Source: Oxalobacteraceae bacterium
Lineage (GTDB): Bacteria > Pseudomonadota > Gammaproteobacteria > Burkholderiales > Burkholderiaceae_D
Length of the DNA: 64,000 nt
NCBI GenBank assembly: GCA_013284265.1
Contig: JABTBR010000003.1
Span: 140,717-204,716 of the forward strand
Direction: 5' to 3'
The notes beneath the pieces were generated by a model, which saw only the letters and a list, made by a program, of their open reading frames with translations, was not told where the DNA came from and searched no databases. Below, piece by piece: positions 18,994 through 27,475 of the stretch. The stretch's first letter is position 1. Every line of letters starts with the position of its first letter. A program made the position numbers and the translations under genes.

Positions 18994-20955
18994 TTAGACC
19001 TTCATCGGCAGGATCACCATCTGCAAACCTTCCAGGTGCAGGCGCCGTTGCACCGCCAGCGCCGCCTGGTTGTGCAGCACGCGGGTGAGCCAGTTGTCCG
19101 ACGAGAAGATCAGCTTGCTGGTGAAGAAGATCGCGTTGGGGAATTCCTCGCTGATCTTCTCACACAGGCGCGTGACTTCATCGACCGCGTCGGTGCCGAA
19201 GCCCAGATAGGACGAGGCCGCCATATTGTGGCTGTGGCAGAAGTCGACGAAGTATTCCAGCGTCTCGGCCGCGTCCTCGCGCATCTGTTCGAGCGCGCCC
19301 TCGCCGCCGTAGGCATGCGAATCGACCGTGCGCGCATTGACGAACAGGAAGTTCTTGAAGTGGGCCGGGAACATGCGCTGCACCCATAGCAGCGCATGCA
19401 GGCCGCCGCCGCGCGAGGTACCGACGATGAACACGGCGGTCTGGTTGTCCGGGTTCGGTTCGACCGGATCGGGATTCGGGCCGAAAGGCTGGCTGGCGAA
19501 CACTTCATCGACCGAATGGATGGCCTGCTTGGTCTGGCGGTAGTGCTTGCGGATAAAGATGCACAGCAGCGCGATCGCGCCGATGATCACCGCCGTGGCC
19601 CAGCCGCCTTCGGCGAAGCGCTCCACCAGCAGGATCGCCAGGATGCCCGCGCAGATGACGAAGCCGACCGCCGACAGCAGCAGGCGGCGCAGCCAGTGCG
19701 TGCCCGGCTTGCGGTTGCGCGACCAGTACAGGCACAGGCCGAACAGGGAAATGGCGAAGGTCAGGAACACCGAAATCGAATACAGCACCACCAGCAGGGT
19801 CACGCTGCCGCCGGTCCAGAACAGGATCGCCAGCGCCGCCAGGCCCATCACGAGGATGCCGTTCTGGGTCACCAGCCGGGTCGACAGGTAGCGGAATTTG
19901 TGCGGCACCCAGGAGTCGGCCGCCATATTCGACAGCACCGACGGCCCGCCCAGGAAGCCGGTGTTGGCCGCCACGAACAGCAGGCCGGCCTCGAAGGCCA
20001 GCACGATCACCAGCAGGATCTGGTTCAGCACCGGGCCGCCCAGGCCCATGCTGGCGATGATGGTCTTGAAGGTCGACGCGTTCAGGGTTTCGCCCGGCAT
20101 CGGCTTGGCGTCCCACAGCAGGTACAGCAGGATGATGCCGCCCGCCGTGAAGGCCAGCGACAGCGCCATGTACAGCATCGTCATCTTGCCGGTGCGCACG
20201 CGCGGCTCGGCCAGCAGATTGACGTTGTTCGACACCGCCTCCAGCCCCGTGTAGGTACCGCCACCCTGGGAATAGGCCAGCAGCAGCATGCCGGCCACGC
20301 CGATCCAGCCGATGTCGCCGGCCAGTTGCGAGGTATCGGCCAGGGTAGTCGGAATCAGGGCGGGCAGGTGGGACGCATGGGCGAAGATGCCATAGACGAT
20401 CAGCACCAGATGGGTCGCGACGAAGCCGAGGAAGATCGGCAGCAGGATCTGGATCGCCTCCTTCAGGCCGCGCAGATTCATCACGATCAGGAGCCCGATG
20501 AAGAACACCTCGGCCCATAGCTTGTAGGGCTGGAAGCCCAGCGGCAGGAAGGACGCCAGCGCGTCGACCCCCGAGGCGATCGAAATGGCGATCGTCAGCA
20601 CATAGTCGAGGATCAGCGCGCAGCCGGAGATCAGACCGAGATAGGGGCCGACCAGCTTGCTGGCGACGCGGTAGCCGCCGCCGCCGGTGGGAAACAGTTC
20701 GATCACCTGGTTATACGCCAGCGCGATGATGAACACGGTCGCGGCCGTGGCGATGGCCATGTACAGGCCCAGGTGGGTGTGGGCGCCCAGCGCCTTGAAG
20801 GTTTCTTCCGGCCCGTAGGCGGAGGAGGACAGGCCGTCGGCGCCGAGGCCGACCCAGGCGAGGAAGGCGACCAGGGCCATCGAGTGGCGCGTCTCGCTCT
20901 TCATGGGATCGAGTGGCTTGCCGAGAATGATTTCGCGGATTTTGGAATTATTCAT
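18994..20955 (-). CDS. APC-superfamily permease with cytosolic C-terminal domain
   Basis: 653 residues. The N-terminal ~480 residues carry about 12 hydrophobic helices. They start with GLGADGLSSSAYGPEE, the first discontinuous helix typical of APC transporters, and contain FPTGGGGYRVASK. The last ~150 residues (from about FIVGTSRGGGLHALLWVQRMF) form a soluble alpha/beta domain, a layout also found in KimA-like and KUP-like transporters. Substrate is not evident: amino acids and K+ are both possible. It is probably monocistronic, with a 157-bp upstream gap towards the tRNA gene. Confidence 0.85.
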   Translation of the reverse strand: MNNSKIREIILGKPLDPMKSETRHSMALVAFLAWVGLGADGLSSSAYGPEETFKALGAHTHLGLYMAIATAATVFIIALAYNQVIELFPTGGGGYRVASKLVGPYLGLISGCALILDYVLTIAISIASGVDALASFLPLGFQPYKLWAEVFFIGLLIVMNLRGLKEAIQILLPIFLGFVATHLVLIVYGIFAHASHLPALIPTTLADTSQLAGDIGWIGVAGMLLLAYSQGGGTYTGLEAVSNNVNLLAEPRVRTGKMTMLYMALSLAFTAGGIILLYLLWDAKPMPGETLNASTFKTIIASMGLGGPVLNQILLVIVLAFEAGLLFVAANTGFLGGPSVLSNMAADSWVPHKFRYLSTRLVTQNGILVMGLAALAILFWTGGSVTLLVVLYSISVFLTFAISLFGLCLYWSRNRKPGTHWLRRLLLSAVGFVICAGILAILLVERFAEGGWATAVIIGAIALLCIFIRKHYRQTKQAIHSVDEVFASQPFGPNPDPVEPNPDNQTAVFIVGTSRGGGLHALLWVQRMFPAHFKNFLFVNARTVDSHAYGGEGALEQMREDAAETLEYFVDFCHSHNMAASSYLGFGTDAVDEVTRLCEKISEEFPNAIFFTSKLIFSSDNWLTRVLHNQAALAVQRRLHLEGLQMVILPMKV

Positions 20956-21071
20956 GCGGGAGGTGGCGGAAAGTCCGGCCGGATCTGAGACAGCCCAGAT
21001 GATACGCCGGTCGCAGCAATGCCGCCGTGATTGTTACTTTTTTCGCAATGATAAAAACTACAGAAGCAGGG

Positions 21072-21100
21072 TTGCCGGATAAGAGGAAATCAGTGATAAT
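21072..21100 (+). promoter_or_regulatory. Promoter of tRNA-Leu
   Basis: TTGCCG (21072-21077), a 17-nt spacer and GATAAT (21095-21100) are correctly placed to start transcription about 6 nt before the mature tRNA 5' end at 21113. Confidence 0.65.
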
Positions 21101-21112
21101 GCGGGTCGCGTT

Positions 21113-21197
21113 GCCGGGATGGCGGAATAGGTAGACGCACGGGACTCAAAATCCCGCGCCGCAAGGCGTGCCGGTTCGATTCCGGCTCCCGGCACCA
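21113..21197 (+). tRNA. tRNA-Leu (anticodon CAA)
   Basis: 85 nt including an encoded CCA. The acceptor stem GCCGGGA pairs with TCCCGGC. The anticodon stem CGGGA/TCCCG encloses loop CTCAAAA with CAA at 21147-21149, reading UUG. There is a class II long variable arm (CGCCGCAAGGCGT), and the T-arm CCGGTTCGATTCCGG is intact. The gene sits at the left edge of an accessory stretch. Confidence 0.97.
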
Positions 21198-21221
21198 TGA
21201 ATACGATTTACCCAACAGATG

Positions 21222-21255
21222 AACCCGCATGTCGCACAGGCATAGCGGGTTTTTT
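21222..21255 (+). terminator. Terminator of tRNA-Leu, left copy of a 34-nt repeat
   Basis: AACCCGC and GCGGGTT form the stem around a 14-16 nt loop, followed by T6. A 34-nt sequence identical at 28 positions recurs at 24566-24599. Confidence 0.85.
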
Positions 21256-21301
21256 GTTGCCTGTTGCTAAATGCGTGCGTATTCTCTTCCATGGCTTGGC
21301 G

Positions 21302-21697
21302 TCACTTGAAAATCGGCCTGGGCACGCAACCCGGTCTTCGGGGATTCGCGCGAAGTGGCGTGAAGAGCCGCAGGAACTGGGGCAACAGCATGGCCAGTGC
21401 GGAGGTCTCGATCATATGCTTGAGCATGGCTTCTATGCTTGTTGCGAGGATATGATCTACAAATTCTTGCAACTCTGGGTCGTTCACGGTAAATGTAGAG
21501 TTGATTTCGTCCAGCCGGAATTTGGCCAACTCGGTATTTTTCTTCAATAGCATGTGCATGTGAATACATTGAAGAAGGGAAAGCGATTTGACGTGTTTCA
21601 AGTATCCGCTGAGAAATTCTAGTAACGCAAGGTAGCCAGGATGCTTGAGACCCAGATTTCTGGATATGAAATAGCGCGGAAGCTCGCAATCGCGCAT
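21302..21697 (-). CDS. Hypothetical protein, possibly truncated
   Basis: 131 residues from ATG 21697. Mostly helical with LKHPGYLALLEFLSGYL and an amphipathic C-terminal half (FVDHILATSIEAMLKHM). No family recognised, and no Shine-Dalgarno is seen before the ATG. The open frame continues upstream for about 14 plausible codons without another good start, so the gene may be a 5'-truncated remnant. Base composition is lower in GC than the flanks, as in the rest of the accessory stretch. It lies next to tRNA-Leu, a common insertion target. Confidence 0.4.
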   Translation of the reverse strand: MRDCELPRYFISRNLGLKHPGYLALLEFLSGYLKHVKSLSLLQCIHMHMLLKKNTELAKFRLDEINSTFTVNDPELQEFVDHILATSIEAMLKHMIETSALAMLLPQFLRLFTPLRANPRRPGCVPRPIFK

Positions 21698-22694
21698 GAT
21701 GGTCCATCTGTCGCGGACGCCATCGCGTATCGTTGGTAGTCACATGAAATGCCACATGGCCATCGTGGCAAGGATATCAACACCGCTCAAAAATAATTCC
21801 CCCATTGTCTATTCCCTCTCAGACTTACCTTGAGTGTCTTGGGTTTCGTGGCTTTCCATCCCCGCAGAATGACTTTGTTCTTCAATTGATCTGTTTTCTC
21901 GGCCGGTCCCTCTGTCGAAATTTTCCCGTTTGTATTCCTAGGTCAGGGGGACGTATTCTTGTGAAAAATTCTATCGACGAAAGTTAGGCAAAAATCTCAG
22001 TAGGAGGTTCGCACGGCAATAGATGGTCAGGCAATTCAGTCCTATGCGTGGAGTTCCCTGGCACTTAATAGCGGAGTGTCGGGCAGCGATCTGATCAAGG
22101 ATGGCTTTTTGCATCGGTGGCGGAAGCGGTGGCTTTACAGCGATCCGACACGACTTAACAGGCAGGGTGGTAGCGCTACACCGCCGCTTTTGATTACCTA
22201 GGGGAATGGTGTCTGGGTGGCCGCCAGCAGGGACGTCAGCTGTAAGCTGAGTAAGATCGCGTGCATATCATAACCCTAGTGACTGATACCAATGGGGGGG
22301 CAAGGCCTGCGACAATTTTGTGAGAAGCGTAAGTTCTCGCTTGATGGATATTTGGGGTACAAAGCTAATTTATGACATTTGGAAAAATGGACAGTTTCCT
22401 GTCCATTTTTCTTCTTTTCGCTTTAGCTGCGGGGCGACCGGCAGTGTTCGCACACATGCTCGAGCTTACCTTTACGGAAGCGCGTGTACGCGATCACATG
22501 CACCGGCTTAGGATAATGGCATGCCTTCATGGCCAGTCCCTTTCGTGGTGTGAAAGCCTCGACCAGGAACTTGACGCTTGCAAATCAGCGGAGTAGCGAC
22601 TACACTTCCGCTGCTGTCCACAGCAAGCAATTCAAGAGAAAATCAGAGGCTATTTGATTTTCTTTTACCTAAACGCCTTTGGAATCCCCATTCC
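21698..22694. other. About 1 kb with no convincing gene, AT-richer than the flanks
   Basis: Only short frames without ribosome-binding sites are present. One 60-codon frame with no start codon (about 22004-22200, containing WSSLALNSG and HRWRKRWLYSD) looks protein-like and may be a gene relic. Two terminator-like hairpins lie inside. No transposase, integrase or tRNA was found. I read it as decayed accessory DNA. Confidence 0.5.
22383..22416 (+). terminator. Perfect 12-bp hairpin with T-rich tail
   Basis: AAAAATGGACAG-TTTC-CTGTCCATTTTT is followed by CTTCTTTT. It is a strong Rho-independent terminator by shape, though no intact gene ends just before it on the plus strand. It may be left from a lost gene. 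Confidence 0.6.
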
Positions 22695-22708
22695 TTAGGC
22701 GTTTTTTA
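22671..22708 (+). terminator. Terminator overlapping the end of the ImmA/IrrE-like gene
   Basis: AACGCC-TTT-GGAAT pairs with ATTCC-TTA-GGCGTT, then TTTT on the plus strand. The stop codon of the minus-strand gene (22695-22697) lies inside the stem. On the minus strand the tail has only a short T-run. Confidence 0.65.
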
Positions 22709-23246
22709 TTTCGCGTTTCGCTCGCAATTTTTTAAGTCTACACGCTGCGGCTTGATATGAAACTCCGAATTCTTTTTGTAAATCGACAGCTGTTCTAAGT
22801 CCTTTAGATAAAATAATTTCAAGAGGCATCAGGATCTCAGCCGCGAATTGATCCGCTTGCCATTCTGAATTTTCAAATATTGGGAACTCATCCGATATTT
22901 CTCGATTGAATGTTCGGCTGTGCGCTAGTAATAGATGACCAAGTTCATGAAAAATCGTAAAACGTGCTCGCTCATCATTACGACAAATACCTGCATAAGT
23001 TGATTCAGAAATATAAATGAGACGTTTCTCTGGAATGCAGCTGGCTTCGGTTCCTTTCGGTAAGAAAGAGTCATCAACTACGTCGTAAGTTATTCCAAAG
23101 TTTTCGAGATTTTCAACGAATGCTTCGAGGTCAGTGCACTCTCCAGTTGGCATCAAAAGTTCACGAACATTTCTAGCATTGGCACGAATCTTTGCAACCG
23201 ACAGTCCTTTGACTCTAAATCCAGCTTTGTAGCTACTTAATATCAC
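22695..23246 (-). CDS. ImmA/IrrE-family metallopeptidase-like protein
   Basis: 183 residues. The zinc-peptidase motif HELGH lies in FTIFHELGHLLLAHS, and the C-terminal third is helical (EFGVSYQAAACRLKKL). This is the COG2856/DUF955 family. In Bacillus ICEBs1, ImmA cleaves the repressor ImmR; in Deinococcus, IrrE cleaves DdrO after DNA damage. Its start overlaps the stop of the XRE repressor gene by 4 nt, the classic two-gene arrangement in which the protease inactivates its co-encoded repressor. Low GC relative to the flanks suggests transfer. Whether this is a mobile-element remnant or an independent stress or toxin-antitoxin-like module cannot be told from sequence. Confidence 0.87.
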   Translation of the reverse strand: MILSSYKAGFRVKGLSVAKIRANARNVRELLMPTGECTDLEAFVENLENFGITYDVVDDSFLPKGTEASCIPEKRLIYISESTYAGICRNDERARFTIFHELGHLLLAHSRTFNREISDEFPIFENSEWQADQFAAEILMPLEIILSKGLRTAVDLQKEFGVSYQAAACRLKKLRAKREIKNA

Positions 23247-23608
23247 TGATCACCTCGGCTTGCTGCTATTAAAAGCGCATGAAATTTTTTTTCAGTTTCC
23301 TCGTCGAAATCTTTGATACGTGCAAATCCTGCGATCAGCATTTGGTGCTGAGGCGATAATCCATCTAAACTAACCGATTTATTTGCGACTGCTGCCGTGG
23401 CTTCCAAATTTGGTGCATCAACCTTTAAATCATTGCGAACGTACAAAGCAATCTTTTCAACCCATTCATCTGAAATTTTCTTACGCCCGGTTTCAAGTCC
23501 GCTCAAGAAGGCAGCTGACACATTTAATGCCTTTGCCATATCACTCAGCTTCGTACCTGCTTGTAGACGGGCCATTCGGACTACCTTCCCAAATTCTGTG
23601 GTAGACAT
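23243..23608 (-). CDS. XRE-family repressor
   Basis: 121 residues. The N-terminal helix-turn-helix (about 5-65) has the pattern FGKVVRMARLQAGTKLSDMAKALNVSAAFLSGLETGRKK. A helical C-terminal region ends LIAASRGDQ and probably dimerises. It overlaps the ImmA/IrrE-like gene. By analogy with ImmR and DdrO it should repress its own operon and be destroyed by the adjacent protease. The upstream region holds two inverted repeats that may be its operators. Base composition is AT-richer than the neighbouring housekeeping genes. Confidence 0.87.
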   Translation of the reverse strand: MSTTEFGKVVRMARLQAGTKLSDMAKALNVSAAFLSGLETGRKKISDEWVEKIALYVRNDLKVDAPNLEATAAVANKSVSLDGLSPQHQMLIAGFARIKDFDEETEKKFHALLIAASRGDQ

Positions 23609-23655
23609 TTCATTGCTCCCTTGTTGTTGCTGAATTTACCATCTCAGGCAATACT

Positions 23656-23779
23656 TTAACTAATTTGGTTAATTTCTGCAACCATTTTTTGTGAGTTAAC
23701 TCGATGGTCAGCGCCCAGAGATCAGTTGCCCGGCTGTATGAACGCAATATACTCCTGTTAGTTTATTTTTGCAACTAAC
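23656..23779. promoter_or_regulatory. Candidate operators upstream of the XRE gene
   Basis: Two related inverted repeats lie in the AT-rich upstream region: TTAAC-N7-GTTAA (23656-23672) and GTTAGTT-N9-AACTAAC (23757-23779). Their shared GTTA/TAAC halves suit a dimeric XRE repressor. The remaining gap up to about 24010 contains no gene I can support. Confidence 0.4.
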
Positions 23780-24015
23780 TGTGATTTGGTCAAAAATAGC
23801 TCATCCATTGTCGCCTCCTTCGCAAGTGCAGCAAGTCATTTCCTGCCGCATGACGATAGTCTGAACTTTAGACGAACGCAGCGAGCGGCGATTGATGCTT
23901 GTAGGCGATGCCATGCTTTGAAGTGCAGTGAATGTGCAGTTGCCCGCGATCGTTAGCCGGTTCGGTTTAAGCTAAAAAGCGATGCCGTCGCTCTCCTGTC
24001 CCCATCAATAAAACT

Positions 24016-24549
24016 CAGGCCAACACCATTTTTTCCGATAACTTCAACGACGATACGGCCGGCAACAACAAGACCAGCTTCCTGCAGGGCTAGAGCGTGC
24101 CGCTGGGGACTATCGATGTGGAAGTCCCGGGCTGGTATCCCCAGGTATCGAACAGCGGGAATTTTGTCGACCAGGACGGTACCAGCTATGTCGGCGGCCT
24201 GTTCCTCAATTCCGTCGAATTGACCGCTAGCATCACCTATGAATTGCGCTTCGGCCTGGCAGGTAATCAGCGCAACTGGGGAGTCGACACGGTGATTGTC
24301 ATCTTTGGCAGCATTTCCCAGATCTTCAACGTGCAGGACAACGAAGCCTTGACCACGCGCTCGCTGTTCTACAATTCGCTGCTGAATGGCTTTGCCGGCT
24401 TAAGTTTCCACAACCTGGGCGGTGACCTGTGCGGCACGCTGCTGGACAATGTGACGGTGTCTTTCGTACCTGAGCCGGGAACCTATGCGATGCTGCTGGT
24501 TGGTCTGGTTGGCTTGCGTGTCGTCACCCGTCGCCGTCGTCAAGGCTGA
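24016..24549 (+). pseudogene. Broken PEP-CTERM protein gene (internal TAG, signal peptide lost)
   Basis: In one frame the DNA encodes QANTIFSDNFNDDTAGNNKT, SFLQG, a TAG stop (24091-24093), then SVPLGTIDVEVPGWYPQV and on to a normal PEP-CTERM tail FVPEPGTYAMLLVGLVGL plus RRRR. Related proteins usually read GW at the stop position, so TAG most simply comes from TGG. Upstream of QANTIF, where a signal peptide should end, the frame runs through non-hydrophobic codons to a TAA at 23968-23970. The 150-codon frame starting GTG at 24097 could be translated, but it would lack export and the N-terminal strands. The protein would have been a surface protein. GC content is native-like. Confidence 0.8.
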
Positions 24550-24565
24550 AAAAGCCTAATGTGCA

Positions 24566-24599
24566 AACTCGCATAAGGAACAGGTATAGCGGGTTTTTT
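24566..24599 (+). terminator. Terminator, right copy of the tRNA-Leu terminator repeat
   Basis: AACTCGC pairs with GCGGGTT (one G-U), followed by T6. It matches 21222-21255 at 28 of 34 positions, including an internal ACAGG-YATAGCGGG block. It lies between convergent genes, with no tRNA beside it. Confidence 0.75.
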
Positions 24600-24615
24600 A
24601 CTGAATGGAGTGCAA

Positions 24616-25077
24616 TTACGCAGAAAATTGTTTCAGCTTAAGATTGAAATGTACGCGCTGCGCGCGAAGGGCTGCCTGATTAATTTTATACATTTGGCTG
24701 TCAGATATTTTTTTGGGGCCGTCATGAGCATCTTCAAAATGTTCGCCCGTGATTGCTCGGCGCAAATTTGAAATTGCCTGAGTACACACACGCAAATCCG
24801 CGAGATTCAATACTGATCCGTGTAAAAGATTTGCCCGAGTTGCAATGTCTTGAAGAGAGAATTTAATGTTTTCACTCAACTCCGTATTTCGGGTATTGGT
24901 GTGGTACTCCTTGGCTTGAAGATACAGTTCGCGAATATCATTCACGAGCTCGTCTGTGACCTTCGCCACCAACTCGCGCCTGCCCTTGTCGATTTCACGT
25001 CGCACGGATAGCTTGTGTACAACAATCCAGCCGGCAAGAATTGCGGTAAACTGGAGCACCTGCTGCACAAATTCCAT
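24616..25077 (-). CDS. Small membrane-anchored hypothetical protein
   Basis: 153 residues. One N-terminal hydrophobic segment (VLQFTAILAGWIVVHKL, about 7-23) is followed by a charged, helical cytosolic region (EIDKGRRELVAKVTDELVNDIRELYLQAKEYH). No catalytic motif or family recognised. The start lies 11 nt after the stop of the STAS-like DUF4325 gene, so the two form an operon and probably one functional unit. Base composition is somewhat lower in GC than the flanking signalling genes. Confidence 0.68.
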   Translation of the reverse strand: MEFVQQVLQFTAILAGWIVVHKLSVRREIDKGRRELVAKVTDELVNDIRELYLQAKEYHTNTRNTELSENIKFSLQDIATRANLLHGSVLNLADLRVCTQAISNLRRAITGEHFEDAHDGPKKISDSQMYKINQAALRAQRVHFNLKLKQFSA

Positions 25078-25088
25078 GATCTAGTCAC

Positions 25089-25412
25089 TTATGCAGGCTT
25101 CTTCGCAGCATCCAGAATGTACTCAATGACTTCTTCCACCAAGGACGGGTCGTCGTCGGATTTGAAGTGGAGCAGGTTCAGTAGGCGCTCAGGTTCGATG
25201 TCAAGAGATCGTACAATGCCCCCGAATGCTTCTTCCAGGAACGCTGAACTGAAGCCCATTGTTCCATCAAGGTCGACCATAATCTCATTTCCTGCGCGGA
25301 GTTCAGGTTCTAGCAAAATCTCACGCAAGCCTTGTCCGCTTGCTTCCCCGTTGACCTTCCAGCGGCCCGATGGGAAGCAGGAAAAATCTTTCGCCACACT
25401 GATCGTCTTCAT
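25089..25412 (-). CDS. STAS-like DUF4325-family protein
   Basis: 107 residues. The pattern FPSGRWKVNGEASGQGLRE, then IMVDLDGTMGFSSAFLEEAFGGIVR, is the hallmark of DUF4325 (STAS-like): a conserved DLDG, a turn with FSSAFLEEAFGG, and an alpha/beta fold. Members are often next to histidine kinase-like ATPases or in defence and regulatory islands, and are suspected anti-anti-sigma-like switches; function is unproven. An AGGAG site lies 6 nt before the ATG. It is the first gene of a two-gene operon with a membrane-anchored partner. Confidence 0.8.
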   Translation of the reverse strand: MKTISVAKDFSCFPSGRWKVNGEASGQGLREILLEPELRAGNEIMVDLDGTMGFSSAFLEEAFGGIVRSLDIEPERLLNLLHFKSDDDPSLVEEVIEYILDAAKKPA

Positions 25413-25654
25413 ATTGACTCCTGCGGGATGAATTGATTTCTTTAGCGATGTCTCGCGTGTTCGGAGACTGTCGCACTTTGAAATAATAGTCCCAACTTTG
25501 GCAGAATGCAGCTTGCAACGGTATGAATTCGATCCTGCAGCTTGGGCATGCCTCCGATTGTAGGCAACGGGGGGCGTGACGCTTCGTGCAAGATCAAGCA
25601 GGCTGGCAGCCTGAAATCTGTGAGTCGCTGGATAAGCGAAGGCGGCGGCGCGGT

Positions 25655-27475
25655 TCAGGCAACCCTACTGAGTTCAAATACCGGCTGCTCTTTGCCCTCG
25701 GAGCGGATCGGCAAGCGGATTTCAAAACGGCAGCCCTGGCCATACACCGAATGCAGAGTCAAACTGCCTCCCAGCGTCACATGCACCAGCTGGTGCACCA
25801 GATACAGGCCCAGTCCTGAGCCACCACCGCCCAGGCGGGTCGTGAAGAAGGGTTCAAAGACGCGCCGCTGCACCTCGGGCGGAATGCCCGCGCCATCGTC
25901 GCGTACCGTAATGAGCACCAGCTCGCCGCAATAACTGGCCTCGATGTCGATCGCGATGCTGGCGCGCCCCTCCAGGCCGTGCAGCACCGCGTTGCTGACC
26001 AGGTTGACCAGCACCTGCTCCAGCGCGCCGGGGAAGCTGTCGAGCTCAAGACCGTCCGGCACCTTGGTGCGTACCGTCACCGGCTTGTTCTTGTACAGCG
26101 GTTCCAGCGCGAACAGCGTCGCTTGCACCAGCTTGTGCAGGCCGAAGCAATTGCGCCGCCCGCTGGCCTGATCGACCGCGATCAGTTTGAACGCTTCCAC
26201 CAGTTCGGCCGCCCGCTGCAAATTGCGTGTCACGATGGCGCAGGCGAGTTCCGAGCCATCGAGGAAACCGGCCAACTGCGACTTGCGCAATTGCCCTTGC
26301 TGATGAATGTCGCGCAAGGTCTCGAGCTGGTTGCCCAGCGTGGTGCTGGCCAGCACGGCATTGCCTATCGGCGTGTTCAACTCGTGCGCGACACCGGCGA
26401 CCAGGCCGCCCAGCGCGGCCACGGTCTGGTTCTGGATCAGTTCGTCCATGACCTGCTTGAGCTCGGCGCTGCGCACCACGATATCCTGTTCCAGCTGGGC
26501 ATTCTCGCGCATCAGCTGGCGTAGCCGTTCGGCCGTCAGATGCAGCTTGGCCAAGGCGCCGACCGGCGCCGCCTGCTGCTGCTCCTGCTGCTGTTCGGGC
26601 AAGGAGCCGCTGGCCAGTTGCTGCAGCACTTCCTGCAAATGTTCCGGTGTGGTCCCCAACAGCATGACGGTGCGCAGGCGCACATGCATGACCATCAGCG
26701 CCGCCACCGCGAGCAGCATCGCCACCGCCAGCAGAAACACATATTGCGCCTGCCGCACCCGCGCCTCGGCGTGGGCCACTTCCTGCCGGGTGCGCAAGGC
26801 AACCATTTCGCCGCACTGGTCGATGGGTAGCATGATTTCGCGCTTGGCGAGATGATAGGCGGGGCCGAAGAGCAGGGCGCGCGCCTTGCTCAGATCCGCC
26901 GCCCGGTCCGGGCCTTGCTTCTCCATCAGCGCCATGGCATCCCCTTCCAGGGAGGTGAGCGCGGTGGAGCGGCGTTCCGCCGTGATGAGCTGAAACAATT
27001 CGCCCGGGGTAAAGCCGGCATCGATCATCAACTGGCGCAAGGCCACCGCCGCGCCGTCGGGCCGCGGCTTGGCATACCAGGCCGCGCCGGGCTGGCCGGC
27101 CAGGGGCAGCGAGGCTTCATCGGCCAGCACCAGGTCCCAGTACAGGCGCTCGTACTGAAGGGGGCGGGGCGCAGTGCCGTTACGGATCGCCAATACGTCC
27201 TGGAAGGCCCGCTGGTAGCGCCGGTCGCCCGTTTCGATATAGCTGCGGACCAGGCGGCTCAGGTCGTCGGAACTTTGCCTGAGTTCGTCCATCAACTGGC
27301 TGGAAACCTGCTGGCGCCGCACCGCCTCCATCATGTCCCGGTCGGCGCTGCGCATGGTATAAAACGCGCCCGCCACCGCCACACAGGCGACGGCAACAAA
27401 CAGCGCCAGCACCAGCGTAAAGCTGTCGCGCGCGATCTGTCGGATCATGGCCGCACGCAGGGAAGAAATGTCCAC
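25655..27475 (-). CDS. Membrane sensor histidine kinase with the same sensor as the adjacent chemoreceptor
   Basis: 606 residues; GTG start preceded by GGAG. TM1 lies at about 18-40, then a periplasmic helical domain with DELRQSSDDL (63-72), LAIRNG (95-100) and YWD (112-114), then TM2 at about 240-262. A coiled region with a poly-Gln stretch (EQQQEQQQ) leads to the H-box GVAHELNTPIGNAVL and an HATPase with NLVSNAVLHG, DDGAGI and GGGGSGLGLYLV. No receiver is fused. The periplasmic motif spacing is identical to that in the chemoreceptor encoded just upstream, so both should read the same signal. A cognate regulator is not next to it. Confidence 0.9.
   Translation of the reverse strand: MDISSLRAAMIRQIARDSFTLVLALFVAVACVAVAGAFYTMRSADRDMMEAVRRQQVSSQLMDELRQSSDDLSRLVRSYIETGDRRYQRAFQDVLAIRNGTAPRPLQYERLYWDLVLADEASLPLAGQPGAAWYAKPRPDGAAVALRQLMIDAGFTPGELFQLITAERRSTALTSLEGDAMALMEKQGPDRAADLSKARALLFGPAYHLAKREIMLPIDQCGEMVALRTRQEVAHAEARVRQAQYVFLLAVAMLLAVAALMVMHVRLRTVMLLGTTPEHLQEVLQQLASGSLPEQQQEQQQAAPVGALAKLHLTAERLRQLMRENAQLEQDIVVRSAELKQVMDELIQNQTVAALGGLVAGVAHELNTPIGNAVLASTTLGNQLETLRDIHQQGQLRKSQLAGFLDGSELACAIVTRNLQRAAELVEAFKLIAVDQASGRRNCFGLHKLVQATLFALEPLYKNKPVTVRTKVPDGLELDSFPGALEQVLVNLVSNAVLHGLEGRASIAIDIEASYCGELVLITVRDDGAGIPPEVQRRVFEPFFTTRLGGGGSGLGLYLVHQLVHVTLGGSLTLHSVYGQGCRFEIRLPIRSEGKEQPVFELSRVA

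Noticed and set aside
21805..21987. A 60-residue plus-strand frame
   Set aside because: No ribosome-binding site, no domain and unlikely composition.
22004..22200. A protein-like 60-codon frame
   Set aside because: No start codon or recognised family; reported only as a possible relic within the non-coding stretch.
22575..22606. Imperfect CAGCGGA/TTCCGCTG hairpin as an integron attC site
   Set aside because: No GTTRRRY/RYYYAAC core sites and no integron integrase nearby.
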